Shown: one piece after another, positions 35,686 through 46,866 of the stretch
Numbering within the stretch: position 1 is the first letter of the stretch
Layout of the letters: every line of letters begins with the position of its first letter
Source: Ctena decussata
Taxonomy: Eukaryota > Mollusca > Bivalvia > Lucinida > Lucinidae
DNA: 64,000 bases
Direction: 5' to 3'
Assembly: GCA_963989385.1 (NCBI GenBank)
Contig: OZ022507.1
Span: 53,827,400 to 53,891,399 of the forward strand
Program-made: the position numbers and the translations under genes
Notes under the pieces: model-generated
Databases searched by the model: none
The model's input: only the letters and a program-made list of their open reading frames with translations
What the model was told of the DNA's origin: nothing

Positions 35686-37455
35686 AAAAGTAAAAAGTAT
35701 GCAAAGACCAGGAACTGAAACAATCAAAATCCAAATCCAGCCCTCAAACCATAGTTGGAAACAACTAAAATTACAAATAATCATGATACAGAGAACATAT
35801 GGCCAACCGAGTGAGCAGCTTGTTCCCAAAAGGTGGCCACTCAGCAACCCAAACCGAACCAAAAATAATAATAACATACATTAGGTAAAACATCACAGAA
35901 ACTCTGACACCAAAAACAGGCAACAAAGAACCACAACAGAACTACCGCCTTGGAACGGTCAGTAATGAATTACTGGGGGCTTAAATCGATTTTACAGGCC
36001 CAACCTCACCCTCAGTTTCTGAAGTGGTACAAAACATTTAGTTGGTAGTTCGGTTCGCATGATAACCCTCTAACTCGTCAATGAATCATCACGGTAAACA
36101 CATAAATCAAATTTCAACACCATGAAGAAGCAAAGACGAGGACTCAACAGATACAACGGGCCGTCTGACAGGTGGAGATCCCTGTCCTGCCAAACGACCC
36201 CACTGGAAATCTGAAGCAAAAGAAGGTCACCAGTTGAGCCCCGGTGGACCAAGCAACAGACAAAAAGGCTCCGGTCCCAACCAACTAAAATATATAGCTT
36301 TAGGTCGGGGCCATCATAGAGTCTCTAGACCGATCCCCCGGTGTGCAATTAAAGAGTGCAGCAAAGTTATCAACCGTGATTGGGTTAATCACTAAGCATG
36401 CAGACTGTCGCATAACATTTAAGTTATAGCCAATACGTTTGTGACGTATTATTATTTTTCGGAATTGATCAGAAAAATCAGTCCTACCCTTAATCTTTTT
36501 GAATTTGTATACTAAGTCACCATAAAATTCTGGTTCCGATAGGCCTTGGTGTAAAAGAAATTTTAATCCGACATCAAATTTTGAAACCAATTCATGGTGT
36601 CTGCGATAGAATTTAGAAAAAGCCTTTCTAAGCTTATGATACCGATAGCCCTGTTGAAGAAGTTTAGCAGTTAAACATTTATTACGAGCATTAAAGTCAT
36701 CTACATGACTACACACTCTAGCAAATCTTATAAGTTGAGAAATATACACTCCATAAGAGGGACGACGTGGAACGTCACCATCCAAAAATGGAAAATTAAC
36801 TATATCAAAGTCAAAGTCATCACGTTTATCATAAATTTTAGAAGATACAAAACCGTTAGAAATAGATAGATGTAAATCCAAAAAGGGGGCCTCGGTATCT
36901 GAAGTATTAGCTTTATTCAATTTAAGTTCAGGTGGGTAAATTTGGTTAACCATGCTTTCAAAATAAGGATTATCAATATTCAGAAGATCGTCTAAATATC
37001 TAGAGGTTGAGTTAAATGCCTCAATGATATCAGCTTGATTATCAACAGAAGGAGAAGTCATGAAATCTCTTTCATAACAAAATAAAAACAAATCGGCCAC
37101 AAGAGGAGCACAATTTGTACCCATCGGAATACCAACAATTTGTCTGTATAACTTATTACCAAATCTGATGTAAATATTATCTAAGAGATATGATAAGGCG
37201 TCACATACATTCTGACATGACCAAAGACTATATCCTCTATATATTTTACGGTCAGTAGAAGTGAAAAACGCTTTCTTATCGTTACAGGCAATATAAAGGG
37301 TATCTTCATTTTTGGAGAACTTTTTGAAGGCCCTCTCAATCAAATCAACAAGTTTTTCCTTTATTAAATTATGGGGTAATGTGGTATAAAGAGTAGAAAA
37401 ATCATAAGTGGACAAACTAGTCGCACGGAACCCTCTTGACTTCAGTTTACTAACT
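35686..37455 (-). mobile_element. Penelope-like retroelement, 5'-truncated
   Basis: Comprises the reverse transcriptase frame (36300-37415 and upstream codons to about 37455) plus a roughly 600-bp 3' region (35686-36299). The 5' side ends in the direct repeat starting near 37455. The 3' region is nearly identical to 6683-7262. More diverged relatives of the 3' region lie near 31485-31570, 40780-41290 and 47450-48115. Confidence 0.75.
36300..37415 (-). CDS. Reverse transcriptase of a Penelope-like element, N-terminally truncated
   Basis: 371 codons are open from the first Met, and the frame continues upstream (KLKSRGFRATSL) into the truncation, so this Met is internal. Visible reverse transcriptase motifs are YDFSTLYTTLPH (residues 4-15), VGIPMGTNCAPLVADL (94-109), RYLDDLL with the catalytic DD (139-145) and APFLDL. 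Product: RNA-dependent DNA polymerase copying the element's RNA. No GIY-YIG endonuclease follows the reverse transcriptase domain; the frame ends about 230 residues after the DD. It could have been at the missing N-terminus, as in Naiad-type elements, or be absent. There are no internal stops, so the copy is young, but the truncation makes it non-autonomous. Confidence 0.8.
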   Translation of the reverse strand: MSTYDFSTLYTTLPHNLIKEKLVDLIERAFKKFSKNEDTLYIACNDKKAFFTSTDRKIYRGYSLWSCQNVCDALSYLLDNIYIRFGNKLYRQIVGIPMGTNCAPLVADLFLFCYERDFMTSPSVDNQADIIEAFNSTSRYLDDLLNIDNPYFESMVNQIYPPELKLNKANTSDTEAPFLDLHLSISNGFVSSKIYDKRDDFDFDIVNFPFLDGDVPRRPSYGVYISQLIRFARVCSHVDDFNARNKCLTAKLLQQGYRYHKLRKAFSKFYRRHHELVSKFDVGLKFLLHQGLSEPEFYGDLVYKFKKIKGRTDFSDQFRKIIIRHKRIGYNLNVMRQSACLVINPITVDNFAALFNCTPGDRSRDSMMAPT

Positions 37456-38590
37456 TGCAGAAGTTTATAGTCAGTTAGTGGTCGATTAGATGGGGATTAA
37501 TATTTTATAGGTATCATCAAGGGGGTTAACGGGAGTCAGTACGTTTCGAAATGGAGTCACTTTTTCTATGGGATAATGACCGGGAGTCGTTATTCTATGG
37601 GTTCCCTATAGAATAACGACCCCGGTCATTATTCTTTAAAGAATAGTGATCCCCCGGTCATAATATTATGACTTCCGGGTCATAACATTATAATATTATG
37701 ACACCACCCGCCCCCTCCCACCACACACCCTTCCCACGCGAAGAATGACTCCTCAAGAAAAATTGTGACCTCTTAGAATAACGTCCACCGTCAGTTTTTC
37801 TCAAAAAGTTGACCCCAGCGATAAATTTTAAAGAAAAGTATCCTGGTCGTAATATTATGACTCCTCAACGCGAATTTAAATGATAATGCGCGAAGAAATT
37901 GCTTATTGAGGGGACAAAAATGATTTTTCGGTTTAGTTCAATATTTCCTTTCAAAAGGTGTTGCTCTGTATTCCCTATAAATAACACTTTCTTTATTTTC
38001 AAGCAGATAGAGTAAGACTTTTGGTGTTATTATAATTAAATGTATTGAAAATAAGCAAAGTTTTATAGAGATACTACCCCAACCTGATATTTTGTCAAAA
38101 TCAACAGCAAAACCATTGTATGGTGCATAAGTCCACCTGTTAATACAAAAATCTTATATAACATTAACACCATGAGTCAACTAAAACATTGTAATTTATC
38201 TTAATTTGTGATATCGACTTTAATTTTGAGGTTGGGACCTATATCTTGCACGCGATACATTGTCTTTAGACATTTGTGCCAAGTCATTTTAAAACCCATC
38301 ATCAAACAAGAGAGTTGTAACAGAACCGGACACAACATTCTGTATGCCATAAGCAGTATAAAGACTTCATTGCTTCATGGGGAGTCATAATAATATGACC
38401 GAGGTGGGGAGTGGGGTCACTATTCTTTAAAGTAAAATGACCGGGGGTCTCTATTTTATAGATATCATTAGGGGGTCATTATTTTTTAAAGGGAGTCAGT
38501 ATTTTATAGAAAAGGGGTCACTTTTTCTGAAGAATAATGACCGGGGGGTCGTTATTCTATGGGGGTCACTTTACTTCGTTACACCGGCTC

Positions 38591-39050
38591 ATAAAACCTC
38601 TGTTGTTAGAGTTAATTGGATGTCTTTACTTCTTGGCAATAGATTCCGTTTCCTCTGACCGACACACTAAAATCCATTAAGACCGGCTCACTCAAGAGAA
38701 TACACCCACAGAAAAGAGCGATACATCATTATTATCATCTTAAACTCACGTGGTTACAGCACGCCGATGCTGTCCAGCAGATAATTGGGGCTCATGAGAA
38801 TATTTCCCTTTGAAAGTGTAAACAATAAGAGAAGTAAAATTTTTGGTGAATTTTGAAGTTTAAAGCTATTTGCCAAATTTTGAGATGCATTTCTTTTTAT
38901 GGGCAATATACAAAAAGCATTATTAGAGTTTAACGTTTTCGATATTCAACAAATTATTATAGAAAAAGTAATTGTTGCGCTTTTATATGTACTGAGTATA
39001 TTTAAGATACTTTTCCCAGCAGACACACAAGGTTGAATCAATGTTATTGC
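38591..39050. other. No feature recognised
   Basis: AT-rich single-copy sequence between the palindrome complex and the duplicated SINE. Confidence 0.4.
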
Positions 39051-39610
39051 CAATAAGTCAAGAGTAAATATGTATATAGGTATATAGAGTGTATAACTGA
39101 CCAGTCTAACTGGTCCGGACCTTTTAGCCTAGTGGTGGTGTGCTCGCTTTATAATCTTGGGGTTTTTTAGCCTAGTGGTGGTGTGCTCGCTTTATAATCT
39201 TGGGGTCGCTGGTTCGATTCCCAGTCGGGGCGCTCGACGAAATTTTCTTTACAGATTTTTCTCCTCCTACTACATTGGTGCCTGGTGCCAGGATGATTAC
39301 CGTTGGAGCCCAAGGGCGAAGCAATGGCTGGGGAGTCAAAAAGAACCTGGATTATAATTATTTCATTTCCTTAACATTTGATGCAAATGTTCTTTGGAAG
39401 GATGGAGGAGTGTAGTAGTACGGCCAATTAGTCAAGTGTAAATATGTATATAGGTATATAGAGTGTATAACTGACCAGTCTAACTGGTCCAGACCTTTTA
39501 GCCTAGTGGTTGTGTGCTCGCTTTATAATCTTGGAGTCTCGGGTTCGATCCCCGGTCGGGGCGCTCGACGAAATTTTTCTTTACAGATTTTTCTCCTCCT
39601 GCTACACATA
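39051..39610 (+). mobile_element. tRNA-like SINE in tandem duplicate
   Basis: Two copies 373 bp apart each start aagtcaag-gtaaatatgta and contain A-box-like tagcctagtggttgtgtgc and B-box ggttcgatcccc (or ggttcgattccc), then cgctcgacgaaattt. In the first copy the 43 bp covering the A-box are duplicated in tandem (39125 and 39168). The acceptor stem does not pair, so these are not functional tRNAs. Confidence 0.7.
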
Positions 39611-40142
39611 AAAAAGCAGTGTCGTATGATTTTAACAGCCGTGCAACAACCGCCGAAAATCCATGTCCCAACAAGGGAATTTACGCGCTGTTAATGCACG
39701 GGTACGCAACTTTCAAAATGCTCGTTCCTGGGCCATTAAAATAATGCTGCCATGTACCCTTGCCTCTCCCCTTTCGGTTAATTTACAAAAATTGGTGGTG
39801 TGCTAATTATGTATGTAATGATGTATTTGATGTATTGAGAGGAAGAATATTGTTCTGTATTGCTTACCTGAGATCCTGTGATTAGAATATGAGTACATGA
39901 TTTTCAATTTCTTCGACTGGCAATACTGACAGAAAACGAAAATACAGTTAAATTTTATTATCTGCAATCTAATGCACAGCTGACAACTTGGTGTTATTGG
40001 CTTGAAATCTGAGTTCCTTGGTGTTCATACATATAAGTAAGGAAGGAACAAGATAACCGTGGGGAACAAACTGCTGAATGTATCAATATCTTGACCATGC
40101 GTGTAAAGTTTATGAAAGATAAATATTAGCTTTTATATTAAT

Positions 40143-40355
40143 ACATTGATGGATGGATGGATGGATGATTTGAGATTTTACGTCCTCTTGAACAGTATTT
40201 CAGTCATGTCAGGAAAAAGGGTTAAATGATAATGAAAGGCTGTGTGCAACAGAACCCCGTTTACGATTAAGAATATTCCCGCTTCTTACGGGGCTCCAAT
40301 CTGGGACCGCTAGATCAGCAGGCTGGCAGTTAACCTACTGAGTTGCCGGGACTCC
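40143..40355 (-). mobile_element. tRNA-related SINE with (ccat)n tail
   Basis: On the minus strand it reads gtcccggcaactcagtaggt (A-box region) and ggtcccagattggagcccc (B-box region), then a body ending gacgtaaaatctcaaatc and (atcc)n. Same family as 16640-16815. Confidence 0.7.
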
Positions 40356-40779
40356 TTTTTTATCAATCTTTTTTAAATAATCGAAATATTAATTTGTCTC
40401 TCTCGACCTTCAGGTCTCTTCAGTAAAGTAGAAACTTTTGTAGAATTATACAGGCGATGTCTATTTTATATTTCCCATTGCTTATAAATTATTTAACATA
40501 TTTTGTTCTATAACAATTACCAATCCTGTCAGAAGTTGCCGCATTTATGGTGATTTATGAGCATGAATCGGTGATTCAGCCATATTTAGATATGAGTGAC
40601 ATCTCCAATTGAATTCATTTAATACCCCATATATTCCAACTGTAACGATAAAACATTACATTAACAAACTTAAAAACTTAAAAGCAGAAAGAAAAGCTGG
40701 AGTTATGCTGTTTAATATTTGAAGTTAAACGTCGTATATCAAGTAAACAGATAGGCAATGATAAAGAACTAATACAATC

Positions 40780-41290
40780 AGATCCCATATTCCACCCTCA
40801 AAACCAAAAGGGAAAGGATAAATTGACAAAGGAGCACATAAGATGCGCACTGTCAACAGAATTAACAGCTCTTCTCCAAATGGTGGGACATTCAGCTACC
40901 CAAATTAAAAACAGCAGTAACATCTATTTCTACCAATTTTCTATAATTCTAAACTGAAAAAAAAAAATTGAAAGTGGGCAGCTATACAGATGACCAAATC
41001 GCTATACAACCACAGACAAGCAGACAAAGAACGTGAAACATTACTTTGAGGAACCACAATAGCAGTGCCGCTTTGAAACGGTTAGTAATAGATGGACAGA
41101 TTGCTAGTGGGGGGGCGAGGGGGAGCAGTGGGGTCTTAAACTAGTTTTACTGGATCCAAACCCTCGCCCTCTGTTTCAACAGTGACTCAAATCACTTAAT
41201 TAGCTGTTTCTTCCGCACTAAGGTGTCCTGACTCATCAATGAATCATTACAGGGAATACTTAAATCGCAGATGAGACTTATGGTGAAGTT
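40780..41290 (-). mobile_element. Diverged Penelope-like 3' tail
   Basis: Follows the order of 35690-36130 with substitutions: ccaccctcaaaacc, acagctcttctcc…gtgggacattcagctaccca, gaaccacaatagcagtgccg, acggttagtaat, gactcatcaatgaatcatta. An older family member. Confidence 0.6.
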
Positions 41291-41299
41291 TTCCAGAGT

Positions 41300-42239
41300 T
41301 TATATGTAAGAAGAGTATACGAACCGAGAGAATCAGGACCAATAAGAATTTGTGATCATCTCCCTGTTTCTAAATGTATTTCTTATTCGAAGATTTTAAA
41401 GGGTCTTCTGCAAAACATCCGATCGCTGCCTGTTTTCCTCGCAAACGTATATTTCTTTGGCAAACAGAGGTTTTGCTATAAATCAGACGATAAAAATATT
41501 TCAAAGAAAAAGGTGGGGTACATGTAGTGGCGGGGTGGGTCGGGGGAAGGGGGATTTGTGTTGTTGTTATTTCGATCTGATCTGACTTGGTACGCTGCGT
41601 GGAAAAAAGTGAGTCATTCTTTTTTATATCAAGGTAATATCTTATTACCTGTCTTCTAATATCTAAAATCATTGAGCTATGTATGACTGTCTAGCCAACA
41701 TCTTTTAGATTCTAACGACTCTTTGATCGAGCAGCTTAAATCACGGATTCTATCACAAAATTTCAATCAGATATCATTGAAACCAAAATGGCGTTAGCAG
41801 CAGGGACGTCAACTAAAATATTTCAACAGAATCCTTTCCCAAACAACGAATATTTGTGGTTCAGTCAAAATGTCGAGAGTACCGGAAAGATATTGACAGA
41901 AATGGTGCACGGTGCAACGAGAAGAGGATTAAATTCATGATTCAATCTTTTTTCAGAATGATATCTGTTTAATAAGATGATATAAACCAAACTTCACGCA
42001 AAGTATCGGTATTTCCCGAGCTGCGCATCAGAACAGAAAACGTGACCCTCCCATGGCTCCATCCATCTGACAAGAACACTTATTTTTAGGATTTACACAT
42101 TTTTCAACTTGCAAATTTCAGGGTATGTATTGACGCTACATTCAAACAGTATGATAAAAAAGTAAATAGGAAAATTCTCAGGAACGGACACAACTCAAAC
42201 AAGATCTCTTCCAAGACACCATGTCGGTAAAAAACAACA
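41300..42239. other. No gene recognised
   Basis: Mixed AT-rich sequence. The minus-strand frame at 41370-41672 has no recognisable domain. A short scrap near 42160-42300 (ttctcaggaacggacacaac, agacatcataagcggcagac) resembles the 7510-7640 segment in reverse. Confidence 0.35.
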
Positions 42240-42943
42240 CTAGTCACTACCAAAGACATCATAAGCGGCAGACATGTGGACAGCCATTTCGCATGTGGCG
42301 GCCATATTGGTCATGTGACCTAGACCGTTTTAACAACTGAAAGTTCTACACGAAATTACAATTGACTCAGTGGCTTTTCAGAAGATTGTCTGAAATTTTC
42401 CAAATATGAAGGACCTGGGTCAAAGGTCATAGAATGACCTAGATCTCTTGTACTCACAAATCTTTATGTACTCGTTAAGATGACTGTATTTACCATTTGT
42501 AGGCCAAAATCCGCAACAGTTGCCAAGAAATCATATTTTCTAGCATTTTCCCATATAAAAGCACCAAAGACCAAATTTGATCTTACCGTAAAATAGGTCA
42601 AGGTCAACCAAAGGTCATAATTTGAACAATCTTGGAAGTACTTACGTACTCACTGCTACATACTAAGTTTCAAGGCCATCGGATTATTGGTTCTGGAGAA
42701 GAAAATTTTTAAGTTTTTTTACCATATATGGGCGTGGCGGCCATGTTGGTCATGTTTTCAGGACCGTTTGAACAACTTTTTGTTCCCAAGACTCCAGGAG
42801 GCTACATATAAAATTTGGTCAATCGGCTAGTGGTTTCAGAGAAGAAGTCATTAGAAACTGTTGACGGACAGACGACGACGGACGACGAAGCCTGCCTATT
42901 CTATAAGCTCCCCTGGAGCCTCTGGCTCAGGTGAGCTAAAAGT
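42240..42943. repeat. Dispersed repeat ending ctcaggtgagctaaaa
   Basis: Contains tatatgggcgtggcggccat, ggtcaaaggtcata, a gacggac…gacgacgg microsatellite and the terminal tggctcaggtgagctaaaa, in the same order as the last unit of 49812-52820. Confidence 0.65.
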
Positions 42944-43017
42944 TCGAAGATTGTATGCTACATAATCACACCAGGATGATACCACCAAGATTCGACTAAA
43001 ACTGTATGCTAAGCAAA

Positions 43018-43110
43018 CCCCATGCGGACAGTGAAGACTCTGATCATACTCGGCGGATGCCCAGGCTGATCTGAGCTTTGGCTCGGCGCATATGCCGCGG
43101 TTTGTTGTTA
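43018..43110. repeat. Partial MITE, gagccgcgacacgag family relative
   Basis: gatgcccaggctgatctgag and ccgcggtttgttgtt match the right half of 45863-46102; the left half is missing. Confidence 0.4.
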
Positions 43111-43942
43111 CATGGACTGTAAAACTGTGTTTAATACCACTGATTTGTTTATGTTTTATCAAAAATAAAAGAGTCGAAAAGAAAAATACTTTCATTTAAA
43201 CACCTGTTCTCAGAGTAGGCGCGCAATAAAATTATAAAAACGTGAAATTATTTTTTTTTCGGAAATGCAAATTTTCTTTATTTCATACATTTTAATATAT
43301 ACTAAGAGCCATATGTCAAAATATCTGCATTCGGGGAACATTCTTTAATAAACTTTCATTGTCTCCAAAGGGCATGGGGTAAAATAGAGTAATTTAAGTT
43401 TCTACCCCTTCGTTAGTGAAATGATGATAATGTACATCAGATATTGTTAAAATACCGTCTGTGAAACATTTTAGCACATAAAATTGTTGGGCATAGTAAA
43501 ACAGCGGATAATACGAAACTTTCAAATCCCAAACTATTAGAATCTTACGAAGTGCATGTAATCATGCATTAGTTGTCCCAAACAGGTTGAACGCACTGAC
43601 TTCTTTTTTATCAGAACAGAAAGAAAGAGGCTCTTGTGCATATTTACATATTAACGGATTGCAATACCAATGCATGTAAAAAATCAAGGGAAGAAGTAAG
43701 ATAATGGAAAAAAGTAACAGTTTTACAATGAATTTAAATTGAGTAACGTAGCTTACATAATAAGTGAGTATAACAAGTAAATAAAAGATATAAAAATCTA
43801 AATGTTAGTAACATTAAAAATGTATTCTATTCTTAGAGAGAATACTATCAGTTAATATTTACAAGTGCACACACATAACCTTAAAGACGCAGTCAAGGTC
43901 ACCAAAATTTAAACCGGTGTTAAGTTTGTGTCGATGATACAG

Positions 43943-44060
43943 CTATGCAAGTTATGCAAACCATAACTCGGTTCAAGAGGTATCGTGGGTACAAAGAATC
44001 ACTATGCAAGTTATGCAAACCATAACTCGGTTCAAGAGGTATCGTGGGTACAAAGAATCA
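43943..44060. repeat. Exact 59-bp tandem duplication
   Basis: 43943-44001 and 44002-44060 are identical, each starting ctatgcaagttatgcaaacc. The identity implies a recent slippage or a collapsed array. Confidence 0.95.
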
Positions 44061-44282
44061 CGTCTCCGCAGACAAAGAAAATATTAACAGCGTTGGAGCT
44101 CATGTGAACTTCAAAATTGGGTAAAAGTCACCAAAGCATAATCAGCTGTTTGGCTTGTCCCAATGATAGTCATACTACCTTGATTGAAGGGGTATATAGT
44201 AGATGCCTAGAATGCCGACAATATTCATACATCCACTGAGTCAAGGGATATAGTAGATGCGTAGCATGTCGATAAAAGCGTA

Positions 44283-44365
44283 TGTCAGGATGGGTGGATG
44301 GATGGATGGATGGATGGATAGATGGATGGATTATGGTTGGACAGACGGACGGACAGACAGACAAA
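44283..44365. repeat. (ggat)n and (ggac)n microsatellites
   Basis: tggatgga units at 44291-44330, then acggacggacagacag. Minus-strand open frames here are repeat-encoded (PSIHPSIHPS). Confidence 0.85.
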
Positions 44366-44399
44366 CAGAATGATATATACTGTCACGCGACACGGTCGC

Positions 44400-44510
44400 C
44401 GGCACGGAGGAGCAAATTCTTTTAGGAGTCGGATCTTATTAGTGGTTTTTCCCGTAAATGAGACTATTTGCTCCTGTGGAAGCAAATTCTTTTAAGGGTT
44501 GAGAGGCAAA
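44400..44510. repeat. Hairpin repeat family
   Basis: gagcaaattcttttaggagt appears twice (44409 and 44470) with ttttaagggttgagaggc; family layout partly rearranged. Confidence 0.5.
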
Positions 44511-45794
44511 AATGAAGATGCTAACTTATTTCACCTGAACGTGTACCCATTTCCTCCATTCAAAACACTTAAAATCAACAGGCTACTCTGTGATTGAATA
44601 TATATCACTGCATAAGAGAGGCTGGTGCCGGCTTGGTTTTCATAAAGCTTGCGAGTTGGTCTTATATCTTATGCAGTTAGCACGTTAGCACATTTAAATA
44701 ATCATATGAGAAGTATGTTTATACAAATTCTGAAAGGTTTTTTTTTACATACCTAAAAAAAGGGTGCCTAGTGTCACAATAATGGGAATCAGACAATCGA
44801 CAATTAGCAGACCATAAAACTGTATAAACCGGAAGTAGCAAGTTTTAAAAAGAAAATATATGTAAAGATAAGAATATTAACTGCTGTATTTCTTATTTGG
44901 CAAAACTTCAACAACAGTTATGGAACAAAGGCAAAATACTTAAAACGTAGCTTACATAACGTAGCTTACATCATACAATATAATTATGCATACTCCAATA
45001 AAAGAAATAGAAAGTCGGAAGTTTTTGATAGTTTTGCACTCCACCTGTAAGCATATCGATTACGAATGTAACAATTTTCCCCATTCTTCTGTAGATTATT
45101 CACAATTGAGGTAACGTAGCTTACATCCTTATCCATTCTGTTGAACGTGTAGTTATCGGAGAAAAAAAATCTTCATATTATAAGCGGTCAATGCATCCAT
45201 ATAGTGGTTATCGAATTTGACAGCCATAAATGATTATTTTACAGAATTATCTGAAAGCGGAACACCTGTTTATTGCTTGCTAACTATTCAGTATCATGCT
45301 GGTAACGTAACTTACATACATTTTACCGACAATGCAGATGAACAAAATGCTTTTCCCAGGGAACTGTAATTTATAAAACGGCATTTCAGGTTTACACATA
45401 AACATATTCTATTCAGTTTAGAAGCATCCATTTATTAAATTTTACATATTTTTTGCGGAAAAGGTGTGGTAGTTGTTTGAACCATTCAGAACGACATGTG
45501 TTTTATGCTATTTTTAGCCTCTTCAAGCATCGAGAATGGAAAAAAGTTGTTCATGTGATGCTTTAATTTACAACTGAAAATGAAAAACACATCTAGAGGC
45601 TGGAATGGAAGTATGTTTGATTTATGTGAAAATGTTTTTAATAGTAGTTTTGACTATAAGACATCGAATACCAGGACTTGATTGTCTATTCTGAGAACAG
45701 GTGTAAAGCTTCTTTTATCTGATTTTCCCTACAATAAAGGACGTATAGTGTAGATTCACTTTTATTTTTGTATTTGCTTTATACTGATTGAATA

Positions 45795-46102
45795 TGAGCC
45801 GCGAAACGACAAAACCAACAATTTGTTTGTGCACCCAGCGCAGACTCAGATCAATTGTATATTTGAGCCACGACACGAGAAAATCAACAATGTGGTTGTA
45901 CGCCCAGCCCAGACTCAGATCAGCCTGGGCATCCGCCTAATCTGATCAGAGTCTGCGCTGTCCGCATGAAGGTAGCTTAGACTCTTAGCTACCCTATAAG
46001 CGCTTAGCGAAGAGTCTGATCAGACTGGGTGGATGCCCAGGCTGATCTGAGTCTGTGCAGGGCGCACAACCACATTGTTGGTTTTCTCGTGTCGCGGATC
46101 AA
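45795..46102. mobile_element. MITE, gagccgcgacacgag family, with duplicated left end
   Basis: A full copy spans 45863-46102 (ttgagccacgacacgag…ctcgtgtcgcggatcaa). It is preceded at 45795-45854 by a second, incomplete left end in the same orientation (tgagccgcgaaacgac…gactcagatcaa). No ORF. Confidence 0.75.
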
Positions 46103-46263
46103 TTATATCGAAATGACATAGGACTGAAATTAAAAGTTGTAAAGGTTCCAAAATTTGGATCATTAAGAATAAGCCCATTGATTTCAAACCAAACGGTTTT
46201 ACAAAAAGATAATGAAATGGGAAGAATGGAATAACATCTGCCTGTTTGAAAAGATTAAAGCAA

Positions 46264-46340
46264 GTACGAGGGATGTCCATAAAGACTGTGTCTCTATCTA
46301 AATAACTGTTTAACGGAAACAGTTGAAATTGTACATCCAA
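46264..46340 (-). repeat. Possible mariner-type terminus
   Basis: gtacgagggatgtccataaa resembles mariner ends that read cgagggatgtcc; it lies on the 3' side of the transposase fragment at 46690-46866. A partner end was not located. Confidence 0.35.
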
Positions 46341-46689
46341 ACTTGCATTCTATCATACATTTTCCTGAAATTTTCACATTAGTACACCGGGAACATATTG
46401 AAATAAACATTTTAAAATGTGCATGTAACTACTAACGAAACACTTTGACATCCTACGACGTCACGCCATTTACAATTTTTCGAAGTATTATACTGCCTTA
46501 CAGACGCATTTGCGATGACGTTCACCGTATTGCGTAAAAACATGTCACTGTACCACGATTGCTTATATTGTGCTTCTGCATATATCACTGCCATGCGAAG
46601 TTCTAGACTGCCTTCAGTCTAATAAAGTATATTGTCACATGATAATGTGAATTCTATAAAACAACAGAAACGAATTTATTGATAGCTGA

Positions 46690-46866
46690 ATTTATTAGAC
46701 TCTAGTGATGCCTGACGATTTTTCAGTTTTACTGGCTGGAGTCTGGAGCCAGTCTATGCGATGTTCACGCAGGTCTTCAAAACGATTTCCCCATTAATCA
46801 CCTTTCAGCCTGGGGAAAATGGTGAGGTCAAATGGCGCCAGGTCCGGACTGTACAGAACGTGATTT
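46690..46866 (-). pseudogene. Mariner transposase fragment
   Basis: The minus strand reads VLYSPDLAPFDLTIFPRLKG, stop, WGNRFEDLREHR, matching the conserved YSPDLAP.D…FP.LK…RF…E block around the third catalytic Asp of mariner transposases. It has an in-frame stop, and a MITE fragment (46866-46936) interrupts the upstream side. Dead copy. Confidence 0.75.

Larger units (their letters stand above)
33591..38590. mobile_element. Complex of palindrome-rich inverted repeats
   Basis: The outermost ends are inverted: gccggtgtaacgaagtaaag at 33591 and its complement ending at 38590. Between them are five clusters (33591-33850, 34935-35230, 35357-35640, 37470-37870, 38380-38590) built from two perfect palindromes, gtcataatattatgac and attctttaaagaat, linked by tagaataacgacccc and its complement. 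The clusters at 35357 and 37470 are direct repeats flanking the Penelope-like copy. No target duplication at the outer ends and no transposase seen. Probably a nested set of foldback elements; whether it is one element or several is unresolved. Confidence 0.7.
43744..45317 (+). repeat. Dispersed 15-mer taacgtagcttacat, five occurrences
   Basis: Found at 43744-43758, 44943-44957 (first base a), 44957-44971, 45112-45126 and 45303-45317 (one change), all in the same orientation, with no shared flanking sequence that I can see. Not explained by a tandem array. Confidence 0.75.

Noticed and set aside
36300..37415. Telomerase or group II intron reverse transcriptase
   Set aside because: The DFSTLYT, IPMGTN.AP and YLDD context with FLDL afterwards fits Penelope-like elements better, and the dispersed 3' tails confirm a mobile element.
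39110..39240. Functional tRNA gene
   Set aside because: The acceptor stem does not pair, and in the first copy the A-box region is duplicated.
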